Below are positions 49,538-57,336 of a DNA stretch of 64,000 bases, piece by piece (the first letter of the stretch is position 1; the number at the start of each line of letters is the position of its first letter). The notes below the pieces were generated by a model. It worked only from the letters and a program-made list of their open reading frames with translations, did no database searches and was not told the DNA's origin. The stretch spans positions 1,054,001-1,118,000 of the forward strand of contig NZ_CP016777.1 of NCBI RefSeq assembly GCF_002288225.1, written 5' to 3'. This stretch comes from Candidatus Planktophila dulcis. Lineage in GTDB: Bacteria; Actinomycetota; Actinomycetes; Nanopelagicales; Nanopelagicaceae. A program made the position numbers and the translations under genes.

Positions 49538-50185
49538 TTATTCCGCTGGAGTTTCTGCTGCATCTGTTGCTTCTGCAGCAACTTCAGCGACAACTTCTTC
49601 TGTTACAACTGCTTCAGCAACTGGTGCTTCCGCTTCTACTGCTGGAGCTTCTTCAGCTACTGGAGCTGGAGCAGCTTCTGCGACAGGTGCAGCCGCTGGT
49701 GCGCCTGCCTCCATCTTGATGCGAAGTGCATCGAAGGTACGCGCTGCCTTAGCAAGCGATCCCTTCATAGCACCAGCAAGCTTTGCAAGAAGTACTTCGC
49801 GTGACTCGAGGTCTGCGAGCTTCATGATCTCTGCTGTTGTAACAAACTTTCCTTCGTAAATTCCACCCTTGATGATAAGAAGTGGATTTTCCTTCTGGAA
49901 GTTCTTTAGGTTACGAGCTGCATCGATTGCATCGCCCTTAATGAATGCAACAGCTGATGGACCAGCGAGAAGATCATCTGAGATGTCTACGCCAGCGTTC
50001 TTCGCTGCAATCTTTGTAAGAGTGTTCTTTACGACGCTGTACTTGGTATCTGCACCAAGGCTGCGGCGTAGAGCCTTCATCGAAGTCACGGTAAGACCGC
50101 GATATTCGGTGAGGTATGTAGCAGTAGCTGACTTGAAGTCTTCAGTCATTTCAGCAACTGCTGCTGCTTTATCTGGGCGAGCCAT
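49538..50185 (-). CDS. rplJ: 50S ribosomal protein L10
   Basis: L10 anchors the L7/L12 stalk. ATG at 50185 is chosen ([20 protein letters not shown]) because a GGAAAGG ribosome-binding site precedes it; the longer in-frame reading to 50248 runs through the leader terminator. [14 protein letters not shown]-like residues ([14 protein letters not shown]) and [16 protein letters not shown] are diagnostic. The last 50 residues are Ala/Glu/Pro/Val-rich and acidic, longer than in E. coli but common in actinobacteria. Confidence 0.96.
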   Translation of the reverse strand: MARPDKAAAVAEMTEDFKSATATYLTEYRGLTVTSMKALRRSLGADTKYSVVKNTLTKIAAKNAGVDISDDLLAGPSAVAFIKGDAIDAARNLKNFQKENPLLIIKGGIYEGKFVTTAEIMKLADLESREVLLAKLAGAMKGSLAKAARTFDALRIKMEAGAPAAAPVAEAAPAPVAEEAPAVEAEAPVAEAVVTEEVVAEVAAEATDAAETPAE

Positions 50186-50214
50186 TCGGTTCACCTTTCC
50201 TGTTAGTGACCACA

Positions 50215-50330
50215 GGCAATAAAAAATCCGTGACGCGTAAATGCGCACGGATTAATGTGAACACCTACGCGGGCTGAGATTCCTCAATTATCAAGTTCTT
50301 TCGAACCTGACCTGCGGTCTTTGGTTATGG
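50215..50330 (-). promoter_or_regulatory. L10 leader with attenuator hairpin
   Basis: The minus strand upstream of rplJ holds the actinobacterial L10-binding leader. A GTTC-GAAA-GAAC hairpin (50295-50306) lies in the segment AGGTTCGAAAGAACTTGA, and CAGCCCGCGTAGGTG follows. Then an intrinsic terminator: AATCCGTG and CACGGATT arms (50246-50253 and 50225-50232) followed by six U residues (near 50219-50226). L10-L7/L12 binding should favour termination. This matches the known L10 leader family. Confidence 0.85.
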
Positions 50331-50334
50331 GTAA

Positions 50335-50363
50335 ATCTTAAGCAGGGGACCTGAACTGGTCAA
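50335..50363 (-). promoter_or_regulatory. rplJ: rplJL promoter inside a GC inverted repeat
   Basis: TTGACC (50358-50363), 17-base spacer and TAAGAT (50335-50340). The -35 box lies between arms GCAGGGGA and TCCCCTGC (50365-50372 and 50342-50349 on the plus strand), and the spacer ends CCCCTGCT. The start would fall near 50328, at the beginning of the L10 leader. Confidence 0.7.
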
Positions 50364-50381
50364 ATCCCCTGCCTAATAGAG

Positions 50382-51086
50382 CTAGTTAGCTGATGGTTCG
50401 CGTGTGAGGTTTGGATCTACAGCGATTCCAGGTCCCATCGATGATGAGACAACAGCCTTTGCGATGTAGCGACCCTTTGAAGAGTTTGGCTTCACGCGAA
50501 GTACTTCTTCAAGAGCTGCTGCATAGTTATCTGCAAGTTGTTCTGCAGTAAATGATGCCTTGCCGATGATGAAGTGAAGGTTTGAGTTCTTATCAACGCG
50601 GAATTCAATCTTTCCACCCTTGATGTCATTAACAGCCTTAGTGACATCTGTTGTCACTGTTCCTGTCTTTGGGTTTGGCATCAATCCACGTGTTCCGAGG
50701 ACCTTACCGAGACGACCAACCTTGGCCATCAAATCTGGAGTTGCAACAACTGCATCGAAGTCCAGGCGTCCCTTTGAAACTTCATCAATGAGTTCATCGC
50801 CACCGACGATATCTGCACCAGCTGCGCGAGCTTCTTCAGCGCGCTCACCGTTAGCAAATACCAAGACGCGAGCTGTCTTACCTGTGCCGTGTGGCAAGTT
50901 AACAGTTGAACGAATTGCTTGATCAGCCTTCTTTGGGTCAACGCCAAGAACGAGTGCAACATCAATTGTTGAGTCGTACTTAGTTGTTGTTGTCTCTTTA
51001 GCAAGTGTTACTGCCTGAAGAGGTGTGTAGAGGTGGTCCTTGATGACCTTCGCTGCTACTTCGTTGTACTTCTTTGAGCGCTTCAT
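50382..51086 (-). CDS. rplA: 50S ribosomal protein L1
   Basis: L1 (234 residues) forms the mobile stalk beside the E site and represses its own operon in many bacteria. [15 protein letters not shown] at the start, [41 protein letters not shown] and [22 protein letters not shown] are diagnostic. A candidate L1-binding site lies upstream. Confidence 0.97.
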   Translation of the reverse strand: MKRSKKYNEVAAKVIKDHLYTPLQAVTLAKETTTTKYDSTIDVALVLGVDPKKADQAIRSTVNLPHGTGKTARVLVFANGERAEEARAAGADIVGGDELIDEVSKGRLDFDAVVATPDLMAKVGRLGKVLGTRGLMPNPKTGTVTTDVTKAVNDIKGGKIEFRVDKNSNLHFIIGKASFTAEQLADNYAAALEEVLRVKPNSSKGRYIAKAVVSSSMGPGIAVDPNLTREPSAN

Positions 51087-51124
51087 TTCTTCCTTCTTTC
51101 TTGTATTTCTACAAGCTAGCGGTT

Positions 51125-51154
51125 GTGGTTAGCGAACCAGCGCGGTTCTCCCAC
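51125..51154 (-). promoter_or_regulatory. Candidate L1-binding site between rplK and rplA
   Basis: On the minus strand GTGGGAG opens a stem-internal loop-stem: outer GTGG/CCAC (51151-51154 and 51125-51128), inner GAACC/GGTTC (51144-51148 and 51134-51138). A second perfect hairpin, ATAGCCAC/GTGGCTAT (51160-51176), lies just before it. The shape resembles L1 targets known from L11-L1 operons. Confidence 0.5.
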
Positions 51155-51187
51155 ATCTCATAGCCACCGTGGCTATAAGAAATTTAC

Positions 51188-51619
51188 TTATGCAGAGACT
51201 GTGATTCCCATTGAACGAGCAGTTCCTGCGATGATCAAAGCTGCTGCATCAATGTCATTTGCATTGAGATCAGCCATCTTTGTATTTGCAATCTCCTTGA
51301 CCTGAGCCATGGTGATATTTGCAACCTTGTTCTTGTGAGGAATCGCTGATCCCTTTTCAACTCCAGCTGCCTTAAGGATCAGGCGTGATGCTGGAGGAGT
51401 CTTTGTGATGAAGTCGAATGAGCGATCCTCGTAGACAGTGATCTCTACAGGAATGATCTGGCCCTTTTGTGATTCAGTCGCAGCGTTATATGCCTTGACG
51501 AACTCCATGATGTTCACACCATGCTGTCCGAGCGCAGGACCTACTGGTGGAGCAGGTGTTGCTGCGCCAGCTTGGATCTGCAACTTGATGAATCCGGTGA
51601 CCTTCTTCTTTGGTGCCAT
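51188..51619 (-). CDS. rplK: 50S ribosomal protein L11
   Basis: L11 (143 residues) forms the GTPase-associated centre with 23S rRNA. The proline-rich start [29 protein letters not shown] and the C-terminal RNA-binding domain ([20 protein letters not shown]) are diagnostic in parts. It follows nusG by 27 nt and is about 100 nt from rplA. Confidence 0.97.
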   Translation of the reverse strand: MAPKKKVTGFIKLQIQAGAATPAPPVGPALGQHGVNIMEFVKAYNAATESQKGQIIPVEITVYEDRSFDFITKTPPASRLILKAAGVEKGSAIPHKNKVANITMAQVKEIANTKMADLNANDIDAAALIIAGTARSMGITVSA

Positions 51620-51646
51620 TTCTCTTCTCTTTTCCTTATTGGTTTC

Positions 51647-52387
51647 TTAAAGCTTCTGTACTTGAGCAAATGAAAGTTCTACGGGTGTTTCGCGACCGAA
51701 GATTGATACCAATACCTTGAGCTTTGCCTGCTCTGGCATGATCTCCGAAATTGATGCAGGAAGCGTTGCAAATGGGCCATCCATAACGGTGACTGATTCG
51801 CCAACTTCGAAATCAACAAACTTCATATCTGCCTTATCGGCCTTCTTCACAGGACGTGGAGCAAGAATCTTCTCAACTTCATCCATGCTTAGCGGGCTTG
51901 GGTTATGCGCGTTACCAACGAAGCCTGTGACTCCAGGAGTATTACGCACTACTGACCAAGACTCATCTGTGAGATCCATGCGGACAAGAACGTAACCTGG
52001 GTAGATATTGCGCTTAACCATCTTGCGAGCGCCGTTCTTAACTTCCATAACCTCTTCTTCAGGTACTTCAACCTGGAAGATGTAATCCTCCATATTAAGA
52101 GATTGAATACGGTTGGCAAGGTTGCCCTTTACCTTCTTCTCATAGCCTGCGTATGAGTGGATGACATACCAGTCACCGATAGCCGCACGAAGTGTGCGAC
52201 GAAATTCTGCGTTGGGATCATTCTCATCTGATTCGATATCGCCATCTTCATCGCTTGCGAGCGCGAGATCATCGACGATGACATCTGCAATAGGAGCTTC
52301 AATAACTTCTACTACAGGTGTTGCGATTTCTTCAGCGCTGGCAGCAAGAGCTGCTTCAAATGCGTCGGGCTTGAGTTCTTCAGTCAT
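51647..52387 (-). CDS. nusG: Transcription termination/antitermination factor NusG
   Basis: NusG couples RNA polymerase to Rho or the ribosome. After an acidic N-terminal extension of about 70 residues usual in actinobacteria, the NGN domain shows [22 protein letters not shown] and [11 protein letters not shown]. The C-terminal KOW domain has [22 protein letters not shown]. It is 246 residues long and 12 nt after secE. Confidence 0.96.
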   Translation of the reverse strand: MTEELKPDAFEAALAASAEEIATPVVEVIEAPIADVIVDDLALASDEDGDIESDENDPNAEFRRTLRAAIGDWYVIHSYAGYEKKVKGNLANRIQSLNMEDYIFQVEVPEEEVMEVKNGARKMVKRNIYPGYVLVRMDLTDESWSVVRNTPGVTGFVGNAHNPSPLSMDEVEKILAPRPVKKADKADMKFVDFEVGESVTVMDGPFATLPASISEIMPEQAKLKVLVSIFGRETPVELSFAQVQKL

Positions 52388-52399
52388 TATCCGTGGTCC

Positions 52400-52624
52400 T
52401 TATCCGAATACCCAGAAGACGACCTTGGTAAGTACCAAGTCGATGATGGATACGACTGCGATGATGAAAGATACGAAGACGAGAACAACAGCTGTATAAG
52501 TGGTCAACATATTACGTGTTGGCCACACAACCTTCTTGAGCTCGCCAACTACCTGGCGATAGAAAAGTCCAACGCGCGCAAAAATTCCGAGCTTCTCCTC
52601 GGTAACTTCAACTGCATCAGTCAT
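52400..52624 (-). CDS. secE: Preprotein translocase subunit SecE
   Basis: Single-span translocon subunit, 74 residues. ATG at 52624 (MTDAVEVTEEKLGIF) has AAGGAAG upstream; a longer in-frame reading to 52705 overlaps the tRNA-Trp gene and is rejected. The amphipathic helix with VVGELKKVVWPTRN and one membrane segment (YTAVVLVFVSFIIAVVSIID) are the family signature. It lies between tRNA-Trp and nusG. Confidence 0.96.
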   Translation of the reverse strand: MTDAVEVTEEKLGIFARVGLFYRQVVGELKKVVWPTRNMLTTYTAVVLVFVSFIIAVVSIIDLVLTKVVFWVFG

Positions 52625-52678
52625 GGTGACTTCCTTTTCTTTCGTTTCGGTAGAGCGTTCGTTCTTTACTGCGGCTTG

Positions 52679-52752
52679 CAGGGCAAGAGGGACTCGAACC
52701 CCCAACCGGCCGCTTTGGAGACGGCAACTCTAGCCAATTGAGCTATTGCCCT
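52679..52752 (-). tRNA. trpT: tRNA-Trp (CCA)
   Basis: A full cloverleaf on the minus strand: acceptor AGGGCAA/TTGCCCT, D arm GCTC/AGAG (loop AATTGGCT), anticodon stem GCCGT/GCGGC with loop CTCCAAA (anticodon CCA) and T arm GGGGG-TTCGAGT-CCCTC. Discriminator G; the CCA end is not encoded. It lies just before secE as in other actinobacteria. Confidence 0.97.
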
Positions 52753-52808
52753 TCGCGACGAATTTTCAGGCGCGCCAAGGCGAGGAAGAAATTCATCGTG
52801 AGCGTCGA

Positions 52809-52838
52809 AGTGTAAGGGCAGGGGGCGTGCAGAGTAAA
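52809..52838 (-). promoter_or_regulatory. trpT: Candidate trpT-secE promoter
   Basis: TTTACT (52833-52838), 18-base spacer and TACACT (52809-52814) on the minus strand. The spacer contains CCCCCTGC three bases before the -10, the element shared with rplJ and rpoB. Confidence 0.45.
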
Positions 52839-52897
52839 ACTGGCAAAAATCCGGGTGGGCAGGGCCACTGGATCTGAGCGCGCAAGGCACGCTCGTC

Positions 52898-54109
52898 ATG
52901 GTGCAGACTTCCCCCATGAGCAGAATCTCCGCACGAATTGCAGCTATCGCAGAATCAGCCACTTTGGCCGTTGATGCAAAGGCAAAGGCTCTCAAAGCAG
53001 CCGGCCGTCCCGTCATTGGCTTTGGAGCTGGCGAACCAGATTTTCCAACTCCTGATTACATTGTTGAAGCAGCTGCTGCTGCAACGAAAGTTGTTGCAAA
53101 CCATCGCTACACACCATCACCAGGGCTACCTGAACTACGTCAAGCAATCGTTGATAAGACAAAGCGTGATTCGAACTATGAGATCACAGTTGATCAAGTA
53201 CTCGTAACTAATGGTGGCAAGCAAGCTGTCTATCAAGCATTTGCAACAATTATTGATCCAGGCGATGAAGTGATCTTGCCATCTCCTTTCTGGACTACAT
53301 ATCCTGAAGCAATCAAATTAGCTGGCGGAAAGAGCGTTGAAGTATTTGCAGATGAATCACAGAACTACCTTGTGACTGTCGAACAGCTTGAAGCTGCTCG
53401 CACACCTAAGACAAAGGCTCTGCTCTTCTGCTCACCATCTAACCCAACTGGTTCTGTTTATACACCTGCACAGGTCAAGGCAATCGGTGAATGGGCGCTG
53501 AAGAACAATATCTGGATTATTTCAGATGAGATCTATGAACATTTGCTCTATGACGGCGCTACTGCCCCATCACTACCTGTAGTAGTTCCAGGGCTTGCAG
53601 ATACCTGCATCATCATCAACGGTGTTGCAAAGACATATGCAATGACGGGCTGGCGTGTGGGCTGGATGATCGGTCCCAAAGATGTCATCAAGGCCGCAAC
53701 TAACTTGCAATCTCACCTGACATCCAATGTCTCTAACGTTTCACAGCGCGCAGCCATTGCAGCCCTTACCGGCAAACTCGATGCAGTGCATAAGATGGGT
53801 GAAGCCTTTAATCGTCGCCGCACACTTATTGTTGGACTTCTCAATGAGATTCCAGGATTTACATGCCCCACACCACAAGGTGCTTTCTATGTATATCCAT
53901 CAGTGAAGGGCGTTCTCGGCAAAACTATCCGCGGCAAAGTAGCCAATACTTCTGCAGAGCTTGCAACCATTATCTTGGATGAAGTTGAAGTTGCTGCGGT
54001 TCCTGGTGAAGCATTTGGTCCATCTGGATACCTACGTTTTTCATATGCAACTAGCGATGAAGATATCGTTGAAGGTATTGGGCGTATTAAGAAATTACTC
54101 TCAGAGTAA
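52898..54109 (+). CDS. Class I PLP aminotransferase, aspartate aminotransferase-like
   Basis: A cytoplasmic aminotransferase of 403 residues, one of few plus-strand genes here. PLP-site residues are clear: Asn182 in [12 protein letters not shown], Asp210 in ISDEIYEHL, Lys245 in [16 protein letters not shown] and a C-terminal arginine in GYLRFSYA. The subgroup fits bacterial AspC-type enzymes (aspartate to oxaloacetate), which can also act on other amino acids. ATG at 52898 or at 52916 ([14 protein letters not shown]) could be used; neither has a strong ribosome-binding site. It converges on murB with one base between stops. Confidence 0.9.
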   Translation: MVQTSPMSRISARIAAIAESATLAVDAKAKALKAAGRPVIGFGAGEPDFPTPDYIVEAAAAATKVVANHRYTPSPGLPELRQAIVDKTKRDSNYEITVDQVLVTNGGKQAVYQAFATIIDPGDEVILPSPFWTTYPEAIKLAGGKSVEVFADESQNYLVTVEQLEAARTPKTKALLFCSPSNPTGSVYTPAQVKAIGEWALKNNIWIISDEIYEHLLYDGATAPSLPVVVPGLADTCIIINGVAKTYAMTGWRVGWMIGPKDVIKAATNLQSHLTSNVSNVSQRAAIAALTGKLDAVHKMGEAFNRRRTLIVGLLNEIPGFTCPTPQGAFYVYPSVKGVLGKTIRGKVANTSAELATIILDEVEVAAVPGEAFGPSGYLRFSYATSDEDIVEGIGRIKKLLSE

Positions 54110-54110
54110 T

Positions 54111-55127
54111 TTAGAGGCTAAGCCCCACAAGGTTAACTTCAGTCTCTAAGGTAATTCCAAACTTCTCAAAGACGCTCTGCTGAGCACTCTTTGCAAGCTC
54201 TGCAATATCTGTAGCCGTTGCATTTCCTGCATTTGTTAAAGCTAAAACATGCTTCGTTGAAACGCGTGCACCACCATGGCTATCGCCCTTGTGTACACCT
54301 GCATGTTCAATCAACCACGCAGCACTTGTCTTGACCATGCCATCTGATGTTGGCCACTGAGGTGCACCTTCAGGCAACTTTGCTGCAATCTCTTTAGAGA
54401 CGATGGGGTTGGTAAAGAAAGATCCTGCAGACCATGAGTCACGATCGCTGGGATTAAGAAGCATTCCTTTGGCCCCACGCAGTTCAAGAACAGCCTTACG
54501 CGTTGCATCAATAGGTGCCTTCTCGCCCACTTCAATACCTAACTTCTTTGCAAGTTCTGCATAGGTAATAGCGGTAGTCATCTCACCTTGGCGCAGATTA
54601 AATTGCACATCCAAAACTACATATCGACCAGGGTGTGATTTAAAGTGTGAATTGCGATAGGAGAATTCACATTCAGAATTTGTGAAAGTCTTAAGTCCCT
54701 TTGCTTGGCGGTCATATGTGCGCACGCGAGTAATAAACTCAGCAACTTCATGGCCATAGGCACCAATATTTTGAATCGGCGCAGCTCCCACCGTGCCAGG
54801 AATTCCACTTAAGGTTTCAAGACCTGCAAAGCCACGATCAAGTGTTACTGCAACGAATTCATCCCAGTTCTCACCTGCACCAATTGTCAGTGTTGCACCG
54901 CTGCATGCATCAACTTCAGATTGCATCGAGTGGCTCTTAATGCGAATAACAGTTCCTTCATAACCACTATCTGCAACGAGGATATTTGTTCCTCCCCCGA
55001 TGATGAGAATCGGGGTATCACCTGCAGCCTCAATCGCTGCAATGATTTCTGCTTCTGTGCCCACTTCAACAAACTTCTTGGCAGGGCCGCCCACACGCAA
55101 AGATGTGTAATCGCGAAGGTCAGCCAT
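54111..55127 (-). CDS. murB: UDP-N-acetylenolpyruvoylglucosamine reductase
   Basis: FAD enzyme making UDP-MurNAc. The 338-residue protein has LRVGGPAKKFVEV, the FAD-binding IIGGGTNILVADSGY, LSGIPGTVGAAPIQNIGAYG, the type I loop YRNSHFK and the catalytic serine in DSWSAGSFFTNP. It lies 9 nt after the glycosyltransferase-like gene in the rpmG-hadA-hadB cluster, where many actinobacteria also keep murB. Confidence 0.97.
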   Translation of the reverse strand: MADLRDYTSLRVGGPAKKFVEVGTEAEIIAAIEAAGDTPILIIGGGTNILVADSGYEGTVIRIKSHSMQSEVDACSGATLTIGAGENWDEFVAVTLDRGFAGLETLSGIPGTVGAAPIQNIGAYGHEVAEFITRVRTYDRQAKGLKTFTNSECEFSYRNSHFKSHPGRYVVLDVQFNLRQGEMTTAITYAELAKKLGIEVGEKAPIDATRKAVLELRGAKGMLLNPSDRDSWSAGSFFTNPIVSKEIAAKLPEGAPQWPTSDGMVKTSAAWLIEHAGVHKGDSHGGARVSTKHVLALTNAGNATATDIAELAKSAQQSVFEKFGITLETEVNLVGLSL

Positions 55128-55136
55128 GTTCTAAGG

Positions 55137-56027
55137 CTACCTGCGTGGACTCAATATTGCAGTCTTGCCTCTGAAGCGCTCGAGGATGCGGTCGTAATTC
55201 TTCTTCGATTGAGCATCACGATATTCAGGGTCAGTATCGTGATAACCATGATGGCGATCTTGTTCCAGTGGTAAATCTATCTGCAGTAAACGGCCATTGG
55301 AATGGCGAAGGTTGAGCGAGAATTCAATATCTGCATTGCGGTAATAGAGCGCGCGATTGCTAAAGCCGCGTGCAGCAAGTGCATCCTCACGATGCATGGC
55401 AAGAAAGTAGCTAAAGAGAACATCGACTTCGCCAGCGCCCTTATCGTCAACGCTTCGCCAATCATCTTCAAGATTGATAAGTCCCCCGCGCCAACCAACG
55501 GCAACGAATTCTCGTTTTTTGAGTTCTGCAAGAACTGGAGTGATGGCATCGCCCGTAAAGCGAGTGGAGGGATCCATAATCACAATGAACTCACTGGTGA
55601 CATTACGAAGGAGTGCGTTGGCACTTTCTCCCCAACCAAAGTCTTCTGTGAGTTGAACTAACGATGTGCGTGAATCAAGTTCGTTGACTAGAACTCCTGG
55701 GTCACCGACTACCAATATCGCAATCGCACACTGGCTATGTTCTTTAATTGTTTTGATAGTTGTGACAGCATCTTCTTGGAAGCTGTCAATAATCATTGCA
55801 ACGGTGATCTCAAATTTGCCTGAATTAATAGGGCGAATATCGCGCGTTGATTCATAGGTAGGAAAGCGCTTCTTGGGGCGAAGTTCATATCCCCCAGCAC
55901 TATCGACTACTTCAAATCCTTGAGCTGCAATCTCATCACGTAATTGATCTGAGAGAGCGAAGTTCTTCTCCGCGCGAGCTGCAAGGCGAGCCTTTGCTAA
56001 CTCGTGGACTGAATCTGGCGCACTCAC
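55137..56027 (-). CDS. Glycosyltransferase-like protein with CysRS C-terminal-type N-terminus
   Basis: A 296-residue protein. Residues 1-50 (HELAKARLAARAEKNFALSD and LRDEIAAQGFEVVDSAGGYE) closely resemble the C-terminal anticodon-side domain of cysteinyl-tRNA synthetase, not a usual glycosyltransferase start. From about residue 70 a GT-A-like fold follows: VAMIIDSFQ, ANALLRNVTSEFIVIMDPSTRF (DPS where DxD is usual) and RNADIEFSLNLRH. It contains no synthetase catalytic motifs. The start is GTG at 56027, overlapping hadB as GTGA. Function unknown; a sugar-transfer role is inferred from fold only. Confidence 0.7.
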   Translation of the reverse strand: MSAPDSVHELAKARLAARAEKNFALSDQLRDEIAAQGFEVVDSAGGYELRPKKRFPTYESTRDIRPINSGKFEITVAMIIDSFQEDAVTTIKTIKEHSQCAIAILVVGDPGVLVNELDSRTSLVQLTEDFGWGESANALLRNVTSEFIVIMDPSTRFTGDAITPVLAELKKREFVAVGWRGGLINLEDDWRSVDDKGAGEVDVLFSYFLAMHREDALAARGFSNRALYYRNADIEFSLNLRHSNGRLLQIDLPLEQDRHHGYHDTDPEYRDAQSKKNYDRILERFRGKTAILSPRR

Positions 56028-56419
56028 TTGATTACTACCGCTTTTGCCATTCCTAGAACTTTTACACCTGCAGATGTTGCACTCAAAGAAAGTGAAATCT
56101 TTCCATCTGCAACTTCAGCAACGGTTGCAGTGACTGTGAGATCTACTTTCTCACCAGCAGGAACAATCACAGGCTTAATAAATCGTGCGCTGTATTCGAG
56201 AACGTTGACAGAACCACCCGCAAAGTCAGATACATACTTTCCAACCAGAGCCATGGTGAGCATGCCGTGGGCAATCACATTGGGAAGTCCCACAGATACT
56301 GCAAACTCTTCATTCTGGTGGATTGGGTTCTGATCCCCTGATGCATCGGCATATGCTTTAAGCAGAGCGCGATCGAGATAGAAAACTTTCTCATCCAATA
56401 CTGTGCCCACTTCAATCAT
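56024..56419 (-). CDS. hadB: MaoC-type hydratase, HadB-like
   Basis: A 131-residue single hot-dog domain. Asp29 and His34 (YADASGDQNPIH) form the catalytic pair of R-specific hydratases, and VIAHGMLTMALVGKY is the helix that follows. With the neighbouring hadA product it should form a heterodimer dehydrating 3-hydroxyacyl-ACP or -CoA. In mycobacteria the same pair, at the same locus, works in the FAS-II mycolate system; no mycolate genes are seen here. ATGA overlap with hadA. Confidence 0.88.
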   Translation of the reverse strand: MIEVGTVLDEKVFYLDRALLKAYADASGDQNPIHQNEEFAVSVGLPNVIAHGMLTMALVGKYVSDFAGGSVNVLEYSARFIKPVIVPAGEKVDLTVTATVAEVADGKISLSLSATSAGVKVLGMAKAVVIK

Positions 56420-56805
56420 GCTCGCACCACCAATGTGGACCAGGCGGAGATAACGAGCTTGCCATCGCGATGTAAATCTGAGCGCACAGAGACAATTTCA
56501 TTTCCGGCAGCTACGCGATAGCTCTCAATAGTTGCAGCACATGTCAGGTTATCGCCGGCCTTAACGGGTGAGAAGATTTCAAACTTCTGATCTCCATGAA
56601 CTAAGCGCGACCAATCGAGTCCAATTTCAGGACGCGTAAGAATCTCTTCGAATTGAGTCAGGGTGATGCGGATGGTGAATGTGGGCGGTGCGATTGTTGT
56701 ATTGCTTTCGCCGATGGCAGCGCAGAAGGCATCGATTTCAGATTGAGAAAGGGTTACTGAATCTGTACCCGCGAAGGTACTCCCGACCGAATCGGGGTTG
56801 AGCAT
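56416..56805 (-). CDS. hadA: MaoC N-terminal-type dehydratase subunit, HadA-like
   Basis: A 129-residue hot-dog domain of the FAS1-DH/MaoC_dehydrat_N type, lacking the catalytic Asp-His pair. Typical parts are APPTFTIRITLTQFE and WSRLVHGDQKFEIFSPVKAGD. It is the stabilising, substrate-binding partner of HadB. The ATG overlaps the rpmG stop as TAATG. The order rpmG-hadA-hadB matches Mycobacterium. Confidence 0.88.
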   Translation of the reverse strand: MLNPDSVGSTFAGTDSVTLSQSEIDAFCAAIGESNTTIAPPTFTIRITLTQFEEILTRPEIGLDWSRLVHGDQKFEIFSPVKAGDNLTCAATIESYRVAAGNEIVSVRSDLHRDGKLVISAWSTLVVRA

Positions 56806-56975
56806 TAGCGGGTTTCGCGGTGAAGAGTTGAAGACTTACAACGTGGACAGAACTTCTTAAGTTCCATGCGGTCTGGATCGTTGCGGCGGTTCTTCTTAGT
56901 GATGTAGTTACGCTCTTTGCAATCCACGCATGCCATGGTGATCTTTGGACGAACGTCCGCGCTCTTACTTGCCAT
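56805..56975 (-). CDS. rpmG: 50S ribosomal protein L33, zinc-binding type
   Basis: A 56-residue protein starting [20 protein letters not shown]. Cys16, Cys19, Cys43 and Cys46 form the zinc ribbon; [20 protein letters not shown] is the conserved middle. It lies downstream of tRNA-Thr and tRNA-Met and overlaps hadA, as in Mycobacterium. Confidence 0.96.
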   Translation of the reverse strand: MASKSADVRPKITMACVDCKERNYITKKNRRNDPDRMELKKFCPRCKSSTLHRETR

Positions 56976-57074
56976 GGTGTTGACTCCTTCGTAGATATCG
57001 AACTAACAGGCGCTTAGATTACCTGAAGCACCTTTATTGGTGAAATCCGTGCGTATTCCACACAGTATTACTAG

Positions 57075-57148
57075 TAGCGGAGGCGGGATTTGAACCCACG
57101 ACACAGCGATTATGAGCCGCTTGCTCTACCAAGCTGAGCTACCCCGCC
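57075..57148 (-). tRNA. metT: tRNA-Met (CAT)
   Basis: Cloverleaf on the minus strand: acceptor GGCGGGG/CTCCGCT, D arm GCTC/GAGC, anticodon stem AGCGG/TCGCT with loop CTCATAA (anticodon CAT), T arm GTGGG-TTCAAAT-CCCGC. The acceptor begins G-U paired, not the unpaired initiator type, and the position beside tRNA-Thr and rpmG points to elongator Met; a lysidine-modified Ile tRNA cannot be fully excluded. Confidence 0.92.
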
Positions 57149-57208
57149 AAGGGTGGAACGAACTTTTGTAGTACTTATTTAATTATCACTTCTATATTGC
57201 AGCTTGCG

Positions 57209-57281
57209 AGCCCCCCACCGGAATCGAACCGGTGACCTTTTCCTTACCATGGAAACACTCTACCGACTGAGCTAGGGGGGC
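57209..57281 (-). tRNA. thrT: tRNA-Thr (GGT)
   Basis: Cloverleaf on the minus strand: acceptor GCCCCCC/GGGGGGC, anticodon stem TTTCC/GGAAA with loop ATGGTAA (anticodon GGT), T arm ACCGG-TTCGATT-CCGGT. CCA is not encoded. It lies upstream of tRNA-Met and rpmG. Confidence 0.97.
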
Positions 57282-57296
57282 AATGGTAGAGAGAGG

Positions 57297-57302
57297 AGTC
57301 TA
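57297..57302 (-). promoter_or_regulatory. thrT: Candidate -10 box for tRNA-Thr
   Basis: TAGACT lies 15 bases before the mature tRNA 5' end, with a weak TTTTCT 18 bases further upstream. Confidence 0.35.
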
Positions 57303-57336
57303 GGGCTTAAGGGTAAAAGTAGAAAATTCGCATCAA

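Noticed and set aside
49146-49859. 237-codon plus-strand frame opposite rplL and rplJ, rich in Ala and Ser
   Set aside because: It spans two well-identified genes and an intergenic gap; its Ala/Ser content mirrors the Ala-rich tails of L10 and L7/L12.
52666-53016. 116-codon minus-strand frame across tRNA-Trp and the start of aspC
   Set aside because: It covers a tRNA gene and the 5' end of a certain plus-strand gene; no motif is visible.
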